DNA of 28,172 nucleotides, from assembly GCA_018399515.1 (NCBI GenBank), contig JAGYOB010000311.1, positions 1-28,172 on the forward strand, in the 5' to 3' direction. Below, in pieces: positions 1 through 7,959 of this stretch (positions within the stretch are counted from its first letter, which is position 1; each line of letters starts with the position of its first letter). The notes below the pieces were generated by a model. That model made no database searches. It saw only the letters and a program-made list of their open reading frames with translations, and was not told where the DNA came from. Source of the stretch: Candidatus Nanopelagicales bacterium (GTDB taxonomy: Bacteria; Actinomycetota; Actinomycetes; S36-B12). The position numbers were made by a program, and so were the translations under genes.

Positions 1-1055
1 CATGTGCCGGCACCCTTACCAGCGCCTTCGGCGTCGGTCTCGTCGTCGGAGACGCCGGTGACCGAGAAGTACAGATCCTCCAGGGTCGATCCCTGGGCGC
101 GGATGCGATGCGAGGCAATCCCATGCTGTGAGGCCCAGGCGGTAATGATGGTCGATTCCTTGGCGTGCAGGCGTCCCTGCACCCGATATCGCCCGGGGAC
201 GATCTCGCTGACCCGTGTTCCGACGGGTAGCGCATCCTGCAGAGTCGTCAGATCAAGATGAAGGGGACCTTCGAAAGCGATGGAATCGGCATCCGCGCCG
301 TCCCTGCCGGCCCCCAGGAGCACGTCACGTGCACCTTGGAGTGCGAGTCGGCCTGCGCTGATGATCGCCACATGATCACCGAGACGTTCGGCCTCATCAA
401 GATCATGGGTGCACAGGAGCACGGTTACCCCGCGTTCTCGCAGCCGATCCAGGATCTGCCAGGTACGTCGACGCGCCTGGGGGTCCAAACCGGCCGTCGG
501 TTCATCGACGATCACCATGCTCGGATTGCCGACAAGGGCGCACCCGAGCGCCACCGTCCGCTTTTGCCCCCCGGACATCCGTCGGAATGTCGTACGACCG
601 ATCGAGGCGAGTTCGAGATCGTCGATGACCGCCTCGGCGGTGTCTTCGGCACCCCGAAGAGCGGCGTGATGACGGACGATGGAACTCGCCTGCGCACCGG
701 TGGGAATCCCACCCTCCTGCAGCATCACGCCGAGTGCGCGGCGAGCTTCGGGGCGACCCGGGTCGCCCCCTAAGACCGTGACCCGACCGGCATCGGGGCT
801 GATCAGGCCGGCAATGACTCCCACCGTCGTCGATTTGCCAGCGCCATTGGGGCCGAGCAAAGCGGTAATGCGATGAGCGGGAACATCGAGATCGAGTCCC
901 AGCAGTGCCCGGTTCGAGCCGTAGCGCACCTGGAGTCCGGTAATCGTGACAGCGCAATCAGTCTCCGATGTGGTCGATGCGGGATCGACTCGACCGGGAT
1001 TGACCACGACGCGAAGTCTAGGCAGTCGCGGATTCGTCCTCGTGGTTGCACTCAT
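1..1055 (-). CDS. ABC-2-type exporter, ATP-binding subunit (left end at window edge)
   Basis: This is the nucleotide-binding subunit of a multisubunit ABC exporter of the drug/antibiotic type. Counting from the ATG at 1055, Walker A is GPNGAGKS at residues 68-75, followed by a signature MSGGQKR, Walker B VIVDEP and the switch His in CTHD. A C-terminal extension of about 100 residues follows. About 35 unconserved residues precede the first beta strand, and GTG at 1007 is an alternative start. No Shine-Dalgarno is seen before either. On the minus strand the last three bases of the window read ATG and the reading frame ends in TG, so an ATGA overlap of this stop with a downstream permease start is likely; if so the protein has 351 residues. 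The gene diverges from sufR across 24 bp that contain the SufR-type operator. In M. tuberculosis the equivalent neighbour is Rv1458c. The substrate is unknown. Confidence 0.88.
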   Translation of the reverse strand, partial: MSATTRTNPRLPRLRVVVNPGRVDPASTTSETDCAVTITGLQVRYGSNRALLGLDLDVPAHRITALLGPNGAGKSTTVGVIAGLISPDAGRVTVLGGDPGRPEARRALGVMLQEGGIPTGAQASSIVRHHAALRGAEDTAEAVIDDLELASIGRTTFRRMSGGQKRTVALGCALVGNPSMVIVDEPTAGLDPQARRRTWQILDRLRERGVTVLLCTHDLDEAERLGDHVAIISAGRLALQGARDVLLGAGRDGADADSIAFEGPLHLDLTTLQDALPVGTRVSEIVPGRYRVQGRLHAKESTIITAWASQHGIASHRIRAQGSTLEDLYFSVTGVSDDETDAEGAGKGAGT

Positions 1056-1068
1056 TCTGATTTATGAC

Positions 1069-1083
1069 ACACTAGGGGTGTGA
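1069..1083. promoter_or_regulatory. SufR-type operator overlapping the sufR start codon
   Basis: The sequence reads ACACT-AGGGG-TGTGA and contains a perfect inverted repeat CACAC-N5-GTGTG at 1068-1082. I recall the mycobacterial SufR site as ACACT-N5-TGTGA, which matches exactly. The sufR GTG at 1080-1082 lies inside the right half-site. A possible plus-strand promoter is TTGCAC (1046-1051), 16 bp, then CACACT (1068-1073), whose -10 is weak. On the minus strand TAGTGT (1074-1069) is a candidate -10 for the ABC gene. Binding here would cover both promoters. The match is seen directly; occupancy is inferred. Confidence 0.75.
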
Positions 1084-1856
1084 AATTCCCGAGCCCCGGC
1101 GCCGAGCGGGTCGCACGTGCGTTGCACGACGGCGGCCCGGCGACGGCTGCCGATCTGGCCCGGGGCTTGGGGCTGAGCGGAGCCGTGGTGCGCCGCCATC
1201 TGGACTCACTGGTCGAGCAGGGACTGGTGTCGGCGTCGAGCAAGCCACCTTTCGGACCTACCCCGCAGCGGGGACGGGGCCGCCCAGCTCGTGTTTTCGC
1301 TCTGACCGATCGTGGTTCGCACGCGTTCGACCTCGCCTATGACGATCTGGCACTCGGTGCGTTGCGATTCCTAGCCGAGGCCGAGTCGGATACCGCCCCG
1401 GACAGGCGGACAGGCCCGGACAACCATCGGACGGCCACCGGGGAGGACGAGCCCCGCGGCGACAAGGTCGCGCAGTTCGCCCGGCAGCGTGCCGATGTTT
1501 GGGCCCAGCGCCATCGCGAAGACTTAGACGCCCTGCCGAACATCAGCGAGCGAGTCGATGCACTGGTTGAGGTACTCACCGAGGAGGGTTACGCGGCGAC
1601 CTCGGTGCCAGGCGATGCCCACGCGATCCAGATATGCCAGCATCACTGCCCGATCTCCCACGTGGCCGAGCAGTTCCCCCAGTTGTGCGAGGCGGAAACC
1701 CTCGCATTCGAGCAGTTACTGGGCACGCATGTGATGCGGTTGGCGACGATCGCGCATGGTGACGGTGTGTGCACCACGCTCATACCGGTGGCGAATCCAG
1801 CAGCGGCTGGCAGCGGATCAGCCGGCGCCCCCGTTCGAGGGGATCGAGTCCGATGA
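1080..1856 (+). CDS. sufR: SufR, Fe-S-sensing repressor of the suf operon
   Basis: This is a winged-helix transcriptional repressor that senses Fe-S status through its own cluster and controls the suf operon. Residues about 8-75 form the ArsR/DeoR-like winged helix (recognition helix near LSGAVVRRHLDSL). The C-terminal half carries Cys186, Cys190, Cys203 and Cys231 (C-x3-C-x12-C-x27-C), the ligand set expected of actinobacterial SufR. A low-complexity polar linker at residues 101-128 is encoded partly by repeats of GGACAGGC near 1399-1422. The GTG at 1080 is the first in-frame start; it has no Shine-Dalgarno and lies within the operator, so the mRNA is probably leaderless or nearly so. A 132 bp gap separates it from sufB with no second operator seen, so cotranscription with the rest of the operon is likely. 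Confidence 0.93.
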   Translation: MKFPSPGAERVARALHDGGPATAADLARGLGLSGAVVRRHLDSLVEQGLVSASSKPPFGPTPQRGRGRPARVFALTDRGSHAFDLAYDDLALGALRFLAEAESDTAPDRRTGPDNHRTATGEDEPRGDKVAQFARQRADVWAQRHREDLDALPNISERVDALVEVLTEEGYAATSVPGDAHAIQICQHHCPISHVAEQFPQLCEAETLAFEQLLGTHVMRLATIAHGDGVCTTLIPVANPAAAGSGSAGAPVRGDRVR

Positions 1857-1988
1857 TCCAGTCCCCGATCACCTCCACAAGCCCATGCTCATCAACACTG
1901 GCCGAAGAACGACACCCGAATCCACGAGCATGATCCGGTACGACCCCCGGCACGACTGTGCACCTCGCATCGAAGGAGTGAACTCGCT

Positions 1989-3401
1989 ATGACGACCACC
2001 GCTCACCCCGAACTCGAAGGACTCGGCAATTACGCCTTCGGCTGGCACGATTCCGATGAGGCCGGAGCCAAGGCACGCCGTGGCCTCAACGAGGATGTCG
2101 TGCGCGAGATCAGTGGATTGAAGAACGAGCCGGACTGGATGCTGCAATTGCGCTTGAAGGGTTTGCGGCTGTTCGAGAAGAAGCCCATGCCGATGTGGGG
2201 ATCGAACCTCATGGGAATCAACTTCGACACGATCAAGTACTTCGTCCGATCAACCGAGAAGCAGGCCACTAGCTGGGATGACCTGCCCGACGACATCAAG
2301 TCGACCTACGACAAGCTCGGTATTCCCGAGGCAGAGAAGGCCCGCCTCATCGGTGGCGTCGCAGCGCAGTACGAATCAGAGGTCGTGTACCACCAGATTC
2401 GAGAGGACCTGGAGGAGCAGGGTGTGCTCTTCTTGGACACCGACACAGCGCTCAGAGAGCATGAGGATCTGTTCCGCGAGTACTTCTGCTCGGTGATTCC
2501 GGTGGGCGATAACAAGTTCGCTGCACTGAACACAGCAGTGTGGTCGGGTGGGTCGTTCATCTACGTGCCCAAGGGTGTGAAGGTCGATATTCCTCTGCAG
2601 GCGTATTTCCGGATCAACACCGAGAACATGGGCCAGTTCGAGCGGACGTTGATCATCGTCGACGAGGGTGCCTACGTTCACTACGTCGAGGGCTGTACCG
2701 CCCCGATCTACTCGTCGGATTCGCTGCACTCGGCGGTCGTCGAGATCATCGTCAAGCCGGAAGCTCGGTGCCGCTACACGACCATCCAGAACTGGTCGAA
2801 CAACGTCTACAACCTCGTGACCAAGCGCGCTGTCGCGCAGGCTGGCGCGACGATGGAATGGATCGACGGGAACATCGGATCCAAGGTGACCATGAAGTAC
2901 CCGGCCGTGTGGATGACCGGCGAGCATGCCAAGGGTGAGACGCTTTCGGTCGCCTTCGCCGGTGAAGGCCAGCACCAGGACGCAGGTGCCAAAATGGTGC
3001 ACGCAGCGCCGCACACATCATCGACGATCATCTCCAAGTCGGTGGCGCGTGGCGGCGGACGCACGTCCTACCGGGGACTGGTCCAGGTACTCGAGGGTTC
3101 GCATGGTTCGAAGAGCACCGTGAAGTGCGATGCCCTGTTGGTCGACGACATCTCCCGCTCGGACACCTACCCGTACGTGGACGTTCGTGAGGATGACGTC
3201 TCGATGGGACATGAGGCCACGGTAAGCAAGGTCAGCGAAGACCAACTGTTCTATCTGATGAGCCGTGGCATGGAAGAGGACGAGGCCATGGCGATGATCG
3301 TTCGCGGGTTCGTCGAGCCCATCGCCCGGGAACTCCCGATGGAATACGCCCTGGAACTCAATCGGCTGATCGAACTGCAGATGGAAGGAGCCGTCGGCTG
3401 A
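1989..3401 (+). CDS. sufB: SufB, Fe-S cluster scaffold subunit
   Basis: SufB forms the cytosolic SufBC2D scaffold on which nascent Fe-S clusters are built. The 470-residue protein shows family motifs throughout: the VYHQIRE region, the beta-helix core with YVEGCTAP, and a C-terminal block with Cys380 (KCDALL) and His408-Glu409 (GHEATVSK). These match the positions I recall for the catalytic Cys405 and His433/Glu434 of E. coli SufB. There is no intein, unlike the M. tuberculosis orthologue. The ATG start has AAGGAG at 1972-1977. The stop overlaps the sufD start as TGATG, indicating translational coupling. Confidence 0.97.
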   Translation: MTTTAHPELEGLGNYAFGWHDSDEAGAKARRGLNEDVVREISGLKNEPDWMLQLRLKGLRLFEKKPMPMWGSNLMGINFDTIKYFVRSTEKQATSWDDLPDDIKSTYDKLGIPEAEKARLIGGVAAQYESEVVYHQIREDLEEQGVLFLDTDTALREHEDLFREYFCSVIPVGDNKFAALNTAVWSGGSFIYVPKGVKVDIPLQAYFRINTENMGQFERTLIIVDEGAYVHYVEGCTAPIYSSDSLHSAVVEIIVKPEARCRYTTIQNWSNNVYNLVTKRAVAQAGATMEWIDGNIGSKVTMKYPAVWMTGEHAKGETLSVAFAGEGQHQDAGAKMVHAAPHTSSTIISKSVARGGGRTSYRGLVQVLEGSHGSKSTVKCDALLVDDISRSDTYPYVDVREDDVSMGHEATVSKVSEDQLFYLMSRGMEEDEAMAMIVRGFVEPIARELPMEYALELNRLIELQMEGAVG

Positions 3402-4567
3402 TGTCACCGGTCATGGTGCCGGCCACCGATCACGCACCCCTGGTGGTGTCCTACGATCCGGAGGCCTTCGAGGTCCCCACTGGGCGGGAAGAGGAATGGC
3501 GCTTCACGCCTCTGGCTCGGCTTGCGGGGCTCCATGAGCATCCCCAGGCGACGTCGACCGCGCGGATCGAGGTATCCGCCCCCTCCGGAGTGACGGTCAC
3601 CGATGTCGACGTCGCTGAGCTGGAGGGGGACGCCAGTGCGCCACCCATCGATCGGATCTCGGCGATCGCCTGGGCGCAGGCATCGACGATCACCAGGGTT
3701 GTCGTGCCGGCTGAGTCCCAGATCGAGGACGTCATCGACATCGTGGTCGATACGCCCGCGGGAGTCTCCTTCGGGCAGCTGCGCATCGATATCGGAGCTT
3801 TCGCGCAGGCCAAGGCGCTGATCCGATTCACCGGAGCAGGCGTCTTTGCGGGCGGTATCCAGGTTCACGTAGCCGACCAGGCTCGTGCGGCGGTCGCCAC
3901 AGTGATCGATCCGGCGCCGACGGCGGTGAATGTGTCTCGACTGCATGTGCGCCTGGGGCGCGATGCCTCGGTCACATCGTCGGTCATCTCACTGGGAGGC
4001 GACCTGGTCCGGATGAACGCCTCGGTGGAATACACCGCGCCCGGCGGCGACGCCGAGTTCCTAGGGCTGTTCTTCGCGGACGGTGGGCAGCATCACGAAC
4101 ACCGGGTGTTCGTCGACCACAGCCAGCCGCATGGTCGCAGTTCGGTCACCTACAAGGGCGCCCTGGAGGGTGAGGGGACGCACACGGTGTGGATCGGTGA
4201 TGTGCTGGTGAGGGCTAACGCCATCGGAATCGACACCTACGAGGTCAACCGCAATCTGGTTCTCAGCGACGGCGCCCGGGCCGACTCGGTGCCGAATCTG
4301 GAGTTGGAGACCGGTGAGGTCGTCGGCGCCGGACACGCCAGCGCCACGGGACGTTTCGACGATGAGCAGATGTTCTATCTCCGGTCGCGCGGTATCACCG
4401 AGGAACTGGCTCGAGTACTCGTCGTCCGTGGATTCTTTGCCGACATCCTCGGTCGAACCCGCATCCCGGGGCTCGCTGAGTCCGTCATGACCACCATCGA
4501 TGCCCGGCTGGGTGTGTCTGATCTCGTCGCCGAGGTGCTCGGTGACGGAGACGACGGACAATCATGA
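3401..4567 (+). CDS. sufD: SufD, Fe-S cluster scaffold subunit
   Basis: SufD is the SufB paralogue that pairs with it in the SufBC2D complex. The N-terminal half is divergent, as is usual. The C-terminal half keeps the family pattern, with a repetitive beta-helix, then HHEHRVFVDHSQPHGRSSV, then GHASATGRFDDEQMFYLRSRGI and a helical tail. The length of 388 residues is normal for actinobacterial SufD. It begins on the sufB stop (TGATG) and its own stop overlaps the start of the Rieske gene by ATGA, so it sits firmly inside the operon. A second ATG four codons downstream (3413) could also serve, but the coupled ATG is preferred. Confidence 0.95.
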   Translation: MSPVMVPATDHAPLVVSYDPEAFEVPTGREEEWRFTPLARLAGLHEHPQATSTARIEVSAPSGVTVTDVDVAELEGDASAPPIDRISAIAWAQASTITRVVVPAESQIEDVIDIVVDTPAGVSFGQLRIDIGAFAQAKALIRFTGAGVFAGGIQVHVADQARAAVATVIDPAPTAVNVSRLHVRLGRDASVTSSVISLGGDLVRMNASVEYTAPGGDAEFLGLFFADGGQHHEHRVFVDHSQPHGRSSVTYKGALEGEGTHTVWIGDVLVRANAIGIDTYEVNRNLVLSDGARADSVPNLELETGEVVGAGHASATGRFDDEQMFYLRSRGITEELARVLVVRGFFADILGRTRIPGLAESVMTTIDARLGVSDLVAEVLGDGDDGQS

Positions 4568-4914
4568 CGGCGGTCGATGTGGGATCCGTGCGGGATATCC
4601 CCCTTCCCGGAGCTTTGCGCGTCGACGTCGATGGGACAGCTGTCGTGGTGGCACGAGATGAGTGCGGTATTTACGCACTCGCCGATCAGTGCTCGCATGC
4701 TGACGTGGCGCTGTCGGAGGGTGAGGTAGCTGACTGCGCCATCGAATGCTGGCTGCACGGCTCATCGTTCGATTTGCGTACCGGGGCACCCTTGACACTT
4801 CCGGCAACAGAGGCAGTAGCCACGTATCTCGTCCACGTGGACGGTGAGGGCGATGACGCCCGCATTCTGATCGACGTCAATGCCTCCGCAAACGCACCGA
4901 ACAGCGCCAGTTAA
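4564..4914 (+). CDS. Rieske-type [2Fe-2S] ferredoxin in the suf operon
   Basis: This is a small soluble protein (116 residues) with a Rieske [2Fe-2S] fold related to the ferredoxin components of ring-hydroxylating dioxygenases. The ligands are complete: Cys43 and His45 in CSH, then Cys62 and His65 in CWLH (C-x-H-x16-C-x2-H), followed by the expected GSSFDLRTG strand. No signal peptide or membrane segment is visible. It overlaps sufD by ATGA and lies 48 bp before sufC. This position between sufD and sufC is, to my knowledge, common in actinobacteria. It may donate electrons during cluster assembly or simply be coexpressed as a client; the sequence does not decide. No oxygenase partner is in the window. 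Confidence 0.92.
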   Translation: MTAVDVGSVRDIPLPGALRVDVDGTAVVVARDECGIYALADQCSHADVALSEGEVADCAIECWLHGSSFDLRTGAPLTLPATEAVATYLVHVDGEGDDARILIDVNASANAPNSAS

Positions 4915-4935
4915 CTTCATCACTAACTTCATCAC
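4912..4935. repeat. Tandem 12-bp duplication before sufC
   Basis: TAACTTCATCAC occurs twice with no gap, at 4912-4923 and 4924-4935. The first copy begins with the TAA stop of the Rieske gene, and the second supplies another in-frame TAA. The duplication lengthens the Rieske-sufC spacer and lies 15 bp upstream of the sufC ribosome binding site GAAGGAG (4951-4957). Confidence 0.9.
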
Positions 4936-4962
4936 GTCCGTTCCCATATCGAAGGAGTCCAT

Positions 4963-5736
4963 GTGTCCACCCTCGAGATCGTCGACCTGCATGCGTCGGT
5001 GGAAACCGATACCGGAGATCAGCCCATCCTCCGCGGTGTCGATTTGACCATCACCCAGGGACAGACACATGCGGTGATGGGTCCCAACGGATCCGGGAAG
5101 TCGACCCTCGCCTATGTCATCGCGGGTCATCCCAAATACCGGGTCACCCAGGGATCGATCACCCTCGATGGCACCGACGTTCTCGACATGAGTGTGGACG
5201 AGCGGGCCCGTGCGGGACTCTTCCTCGCCATGCAGTATCCCGTTGAGATCCCCGGTGTATCGGTATCGAATTTCCTGCGCACGTCAGTGACGGCGGTTCG
5301 AGGGGAAGCCCCGAAACTGCGACTGTGGCTGAAGGAGATGAAGGAGGCGATGGCGGCGCTGTCCATCGATCCGTCCTTCGCCGAGCGCAGTGTCAACGAA
5401 GGCTTCTCCGGCGGCGAGAAGAAGCGCCACGAGATCTTGCAACTGGAATTGATCAAGCCGAAGATCGCCGTCCTCGACGAGACCGACTCAGGCCTCGATG
5501 TCGATGCATTGCGTGTCGTCTCAGAGGGTGTCAATCGATATCGCGAATCCGGGCAGACCGGCACCTTGTTGATCACGCACTACACGCGGATTCTGCGCTA
5601 CATCCATCCGGATTTCGTGCACGTGTTCGTTGATGGCCGCATCGTCGAGTCAGGTGGACCGGAGCTGGCGACGGCTCTGGAGGACGAGGGATACGAGAAG
5701 TTCATCGGTGCAGCGAGAGCTGGCGCTAGTTCATGA
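4963..5736 (+). CDS. sufC: SufC, ATPase of the SufBCD complex
   Basis: SufC is the ABC-type ATPase that drives conformational change of SufB-SufD during cluster assembly; it is cytosolic and not a transporter. Walker A is GPNGSGKS at residues 40-47. The signature reads FSGGEKKRHEILQ and Walker B is AVLDETDSGLDVDAL, which is the SufC-specific form. The length of 257 residues is normal. GTG at 4963 is chosen because GAAGGAG lies 5 bp upstream at 4951-4957; the overlapping ATG at 4961 is in another frame. The stop overlaps the sufS start by ATGA. Confidence 0.97.
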   Translation: MSTLEIVDLHASVETDTGDQPILRGVDLTITQGQTHAVMGPNGSGKSTLAYVIAGHPKYRVTQGSITLDGTDVLDMSVDERARAGLFLAMQYPVEIPGVSVSNFLRTSVTAVRGEAPKLRLWLKEMKEAMAALSIDPSFAERSVNEGFSGGEKKRHEILQLELIKPKIAVLDETDSGLDVDALRVVSEGVNRYRESGQTGTLLITHYTRILRYIHPDFVHVFVDGRIVESGGPELATALEDEGYEKFIGAARAGASS

Positions 5737-7043
5737 CCATCATCGAGGCGCCGAGCGTCGGCGTGTGGGACGAGTCCAGGATCAGGGGCGACTTCCCGAT
5801 CCTGGCTCGCACGGTGCGCGAAGGTCGTCGCCTCGTCTATCTCGATTCGGCGGCAACGTCGCAGAAGCCGCGCTCGGTCCTGGACGCCGAACGCCGTTAC
5901 TACGAGACAGCGAATGCCGCCGTGCATCGTGGTGCCCATCAGCTCGCTGAGGAAGCGACGGAAGCCTATGAGGGTTCGCGTGCGCGCATCGCGGCTTTCG
6001 TCGGCGCACGCCCCGATGATGTGGTGTTCACGCGCAACGCGACCGAGGGCCTCAACCTGGTGGCCTACGCATTCTCGAATGCGACAGCGAAATCCATCCA
6101 TGGCGCGGTACTGCCCGATGGGGGTGCACGTTTCGTGCTCGCCCCGGGCGACGAAATCGTCGTCACGGAGATGGAACATCATGCGAATCTCGTGCCTTGG
6201 CAGGAGCTATGCGCCAAGACCGGTGCGGTATTGAGGTGGATTCCCATTACCGACGAGGGGCGCCTGGATCTGGCGTCCATGGACTCGATTCTCGGTCCGC
6301 GAACCAAAGTTGTGTCGTTCACCCATCAGTCCAATCTTCTCGGCACGATCAACGACGTCGGTGCTCTCTCACGGGCTGCACGTGCAGTCGGCGCCCTGGT
6401 GGTCCTCGACGCTTGCCAATCCATCCCGCACCAGGCGGTCGATATCCCCTCCCTAGATGTGGATGCCGTCGCCTGGAGCGGACACAAGATGCTCGGACCC
6501 ACCGGTATCGGTTGTTTGTGGCTGCGACCAGAGGTCGCCGAGGCGATGACCCCGTTCATCACGGGTGGTTCGATGATCGAAACCGTGACGATGGCCGAGT
6601 CGACATTCGCAGCGCCTCCCACGCGGTTCGAGGCGGGGGTGCCGATGGTGGCCCAGGCTGTGGGCCTAGCCGCCGCGTGCGATTACCTCGATGAGTTGGG
6701 TATGGCCGAGATCGCTGCGCATGAGCAGCGACTGACGCGAAGGGTTCTCGACGGTCTCGCCAGGACCACCGGCGTGAGAGTGATCGGCCCAACTGATAGT
6801 CATTCCCGTGGCAGTGCGGTGTCGTTCGTCGTCGAGGGGATCCATCCACACGACCTCGGCCAGGTCCTCGATGATCGTGGGGTCGCGGTTCGGGTGGGGC
6901 ACCACTGTGCTTGGCCGACATGCCGGCGGATGGGCGTTCCGGCGACGACCAGAGTCTCGCCGTACTTGTACAACGATGATTCCGATATCGATGCTTTCCT
7001 GGCAGCACTCGACGATAGCCGTGCCTTCTTCGGAGTTGCGTGA
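5733..7043 (+). CDS. sufS: SufS, group II cysteine desulfurase
   Basis: SufS is a PLP enzyme that takes sulfur from L-cysteine as a persulfide and passes it to SufU. The PLP lysine is Lys252 in SGHKMLGPTGIG. The persulfide-forming Cys392 lies in RVGHHCAWP, the short-loop context of class II desulfurases. The N-terminal motif YLDSAATSQKP and the H-x-A-N-L motif (EHHANLVPW) are present. The protein has 436 residues, slightly long because of an insertion near residues 110-130 (SIHGAVLPDGGARF). The start overlaps sufC (ATGA) and the stop overlaps sufU (TGATG). Confidence 0.96.
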   Translation: MTIIEAPSVGVWDESRIRGDFPILARTVREGRRLVYLDSAATSQKPRSVLDAERRYYETANAAVHRGAHQLAEEATEAYEGSRARIAAFVGARPDDVVFTRNATEGLNLVAYAFSNATAKSIHGAVLPDGGARFVLAPGDEIVVTEMEHHANLVPWQELCAKTGAVLRWIPITDEGRLDLASMDSILGPRTKVVSFTHQSNLLGTINDVGALSRAARAVGALVVLDACQSIPHQAVDIPSLDVDAVAWSGHKMLGPTGIGCLWLRPEVAEAMTPFITGGSMIETVTMAESTFAAPPTRFEAGVPMVAQAVGLAAACDYLDELGMAEIAAHEQRLTRRVLDGLARTTGVRVIGPTDSHSRGSAVSFVVEGIHPHDLGQVLDDRGVAVRVGHHCAWPTCRRMGVPATTRVSPYLYNDDSDIDAFLAALDDSRAFFGVA

Positions 7044-7552
7044 TGGACGTTGACGCGTTGTATCAGGAGATCATCCTCGATCACTATCGCAATCCGGTCG
7101 GCAAGGGATTGCGTGAGCCGTTCGCGGCTGAGGTCCACCATGTCAACCCAACCTGCGGTGATGAGATCGATCTGCGGGTGACGCTTGGACGTGATGAATC
7201 TGGGCACACGATGATCGACGACATTTCCTACGATGGCCAGGGATGCTCGATCTCCCAGGCTTCGGCGAGCGTGTTGCACGATCTCGTTGTGGGAAAGTCC
7301 GAGCAGGAGGCGCTGGCCATCGAAGGCGCGTTTCACGAGATGATCTCGTCTCGGGGACGGACCGAACCCGATGAGGACGTGCTGGGAGACGGCGCCGCGT
7401 TCGCCGGAGTGGCCAAATACCCAGCCCGCGTCAAGTGCGCATTGCTGTCGTGGATGGCGTTCAAAGACGCTCTCCTTCAAGCACATGCCAGCGAAGGAAC
7501 AGCGCTGACGGCCTTCGATGCCGAGCCCGACAACGGAAGGAACCCACAGTGA
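7043..7552 (+). CDS. sufU: SufU, zinc-dependent sulfur transfer protein
   Basis: SufU accepts the persulfide sulfur from SufS and relays it to SufBCD; the family binds zinc. The expected ligands are all visible: Cys38 and Asp40 in NPTCGDEIDL, Cys68 in GQGCSISQASAS, and Cys132 in RVKCALLSW. They match the Cys41/Asp43/Cys66/Cys128 pattern of B. subtilis SufU. ATG at 7043 is preferred over GTG at 7040 because it forms TGATG with the sufS stop and has GGAG at 7032-7035 at a better distance. The last 25 residues are an unconserved tail. Confidence 0.95.
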   Translation: MDVDALYQEIILDHYRNPVGKGLREPFAAEVHHVNPTCGDEIDLRVTLGRDESGHTMIDDISYDGQGCSISQASASVLHDLVVGKSEQEALAIEGAFHEMISSRGRTEPDEDVLGDGAAFAGVAKYPARVKCALLSWMAFKDALLQAHASEGTALTAFDAEPDNGRNPQ

Positions 7553-7872
7553 GCGAAGCCGGCATACAGACTGAGGATGACCTGTTCGAGGCGATGAAGG
7601 ATGTCGTCGATCCCGAACTGGGCATCAATGTCGTCGATCTGGGATTGGTGTACGGCATCCATGTCGACGATTCCAATACTGCAACCATCGATATGACATT
7701 GACATCGGCGGCGTGCCCGCTCACCGATGTCATCGAGGATCAAATGCGCGCTGCCCTCGAGGGCCTGGTCACCGACTTCGCGATCAACTGGGTGTGGATG
7801 CCGCCGTGGGGACCGGACAAGATCACCGACGAGGGTCGCGAGATGTTGCGCGCCCTCGGCTTCAACGTCTGA
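7549..7872 (+). CDS. sufT: SufT, MIP18/DUF59-family Fe-S maturation factor
   Basis: This 107-residue protein of the DUF59 (MIP18) family closes the suf operon, where such proteins help mature Fe-S targets. The conserved blocks are DVVDPELGINVVDLGLVYG near the N-terminus, the motif TSAACPLTDVIEDQ with the conserved Cys, and the end block WMPPWGPDKITDEGREML. GTG at 7549 overlaps the sufU stop by four bases (GTGA), with GGAAGGA at 7535-7541 as ribosome binding site. A longer in-frame reading would begin inside sufU and is not needed. After the gene come 87 bp without an obvious terminator. Confidence 0.94.
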   Translation: MSEAGIQTEDDLFEAMKDVVDPELGINVVDLGLVYGIHVDDSNTATIDMTLTSAACPLTDVIEDQMRAALEGLVTDFAINWVWMPPWGPDKITDEGREMLRALGFNV

Positions 7873-7945
7873 TCGGTATTCGCCGCGATTCTGTCTTGCG
7901 CACGCGAGGGCGATGCGGATTTTGGGGTCGAGCGGGTGAGTGGTG

Positions 7946-7951
7946 CATATT
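7946..7951 (+). promoter_or_regulatory. Candidate -10 box for leaderless ABC-F gene
   Basis: CATATT lies 8 nt before the GTG at 7960, with TTGGGG (7922-7927) 18 bp upstream as a weak -35. No Shine-Dalgarno precedes the GTG, so transcription probably starts at or next to the start codon. This is weaker than the GG-TA boxes listed below. Confidence 0.4.
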
Positions 7952-7959
7952 AGGTCCTT

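Noticed and set aside
258..773. A 171-codon plus-strand frame at the left edge
   Set aside because: It lies opposite the ABC ATPase signature and Walker B region and has no recognisable content.
1857..1988. A possible second SufR site before sufB
   Set aside because: An ACACT occurs near 1896 but no TGTGA half-site follows at the right spacing. Only a ribosome binding site is clear.
1989..3401. Search for an intein in SufB, as in M. tuberculosis
   Set aside because: The reading is continuous and of normal length at all conserved blocks; no intein is present.
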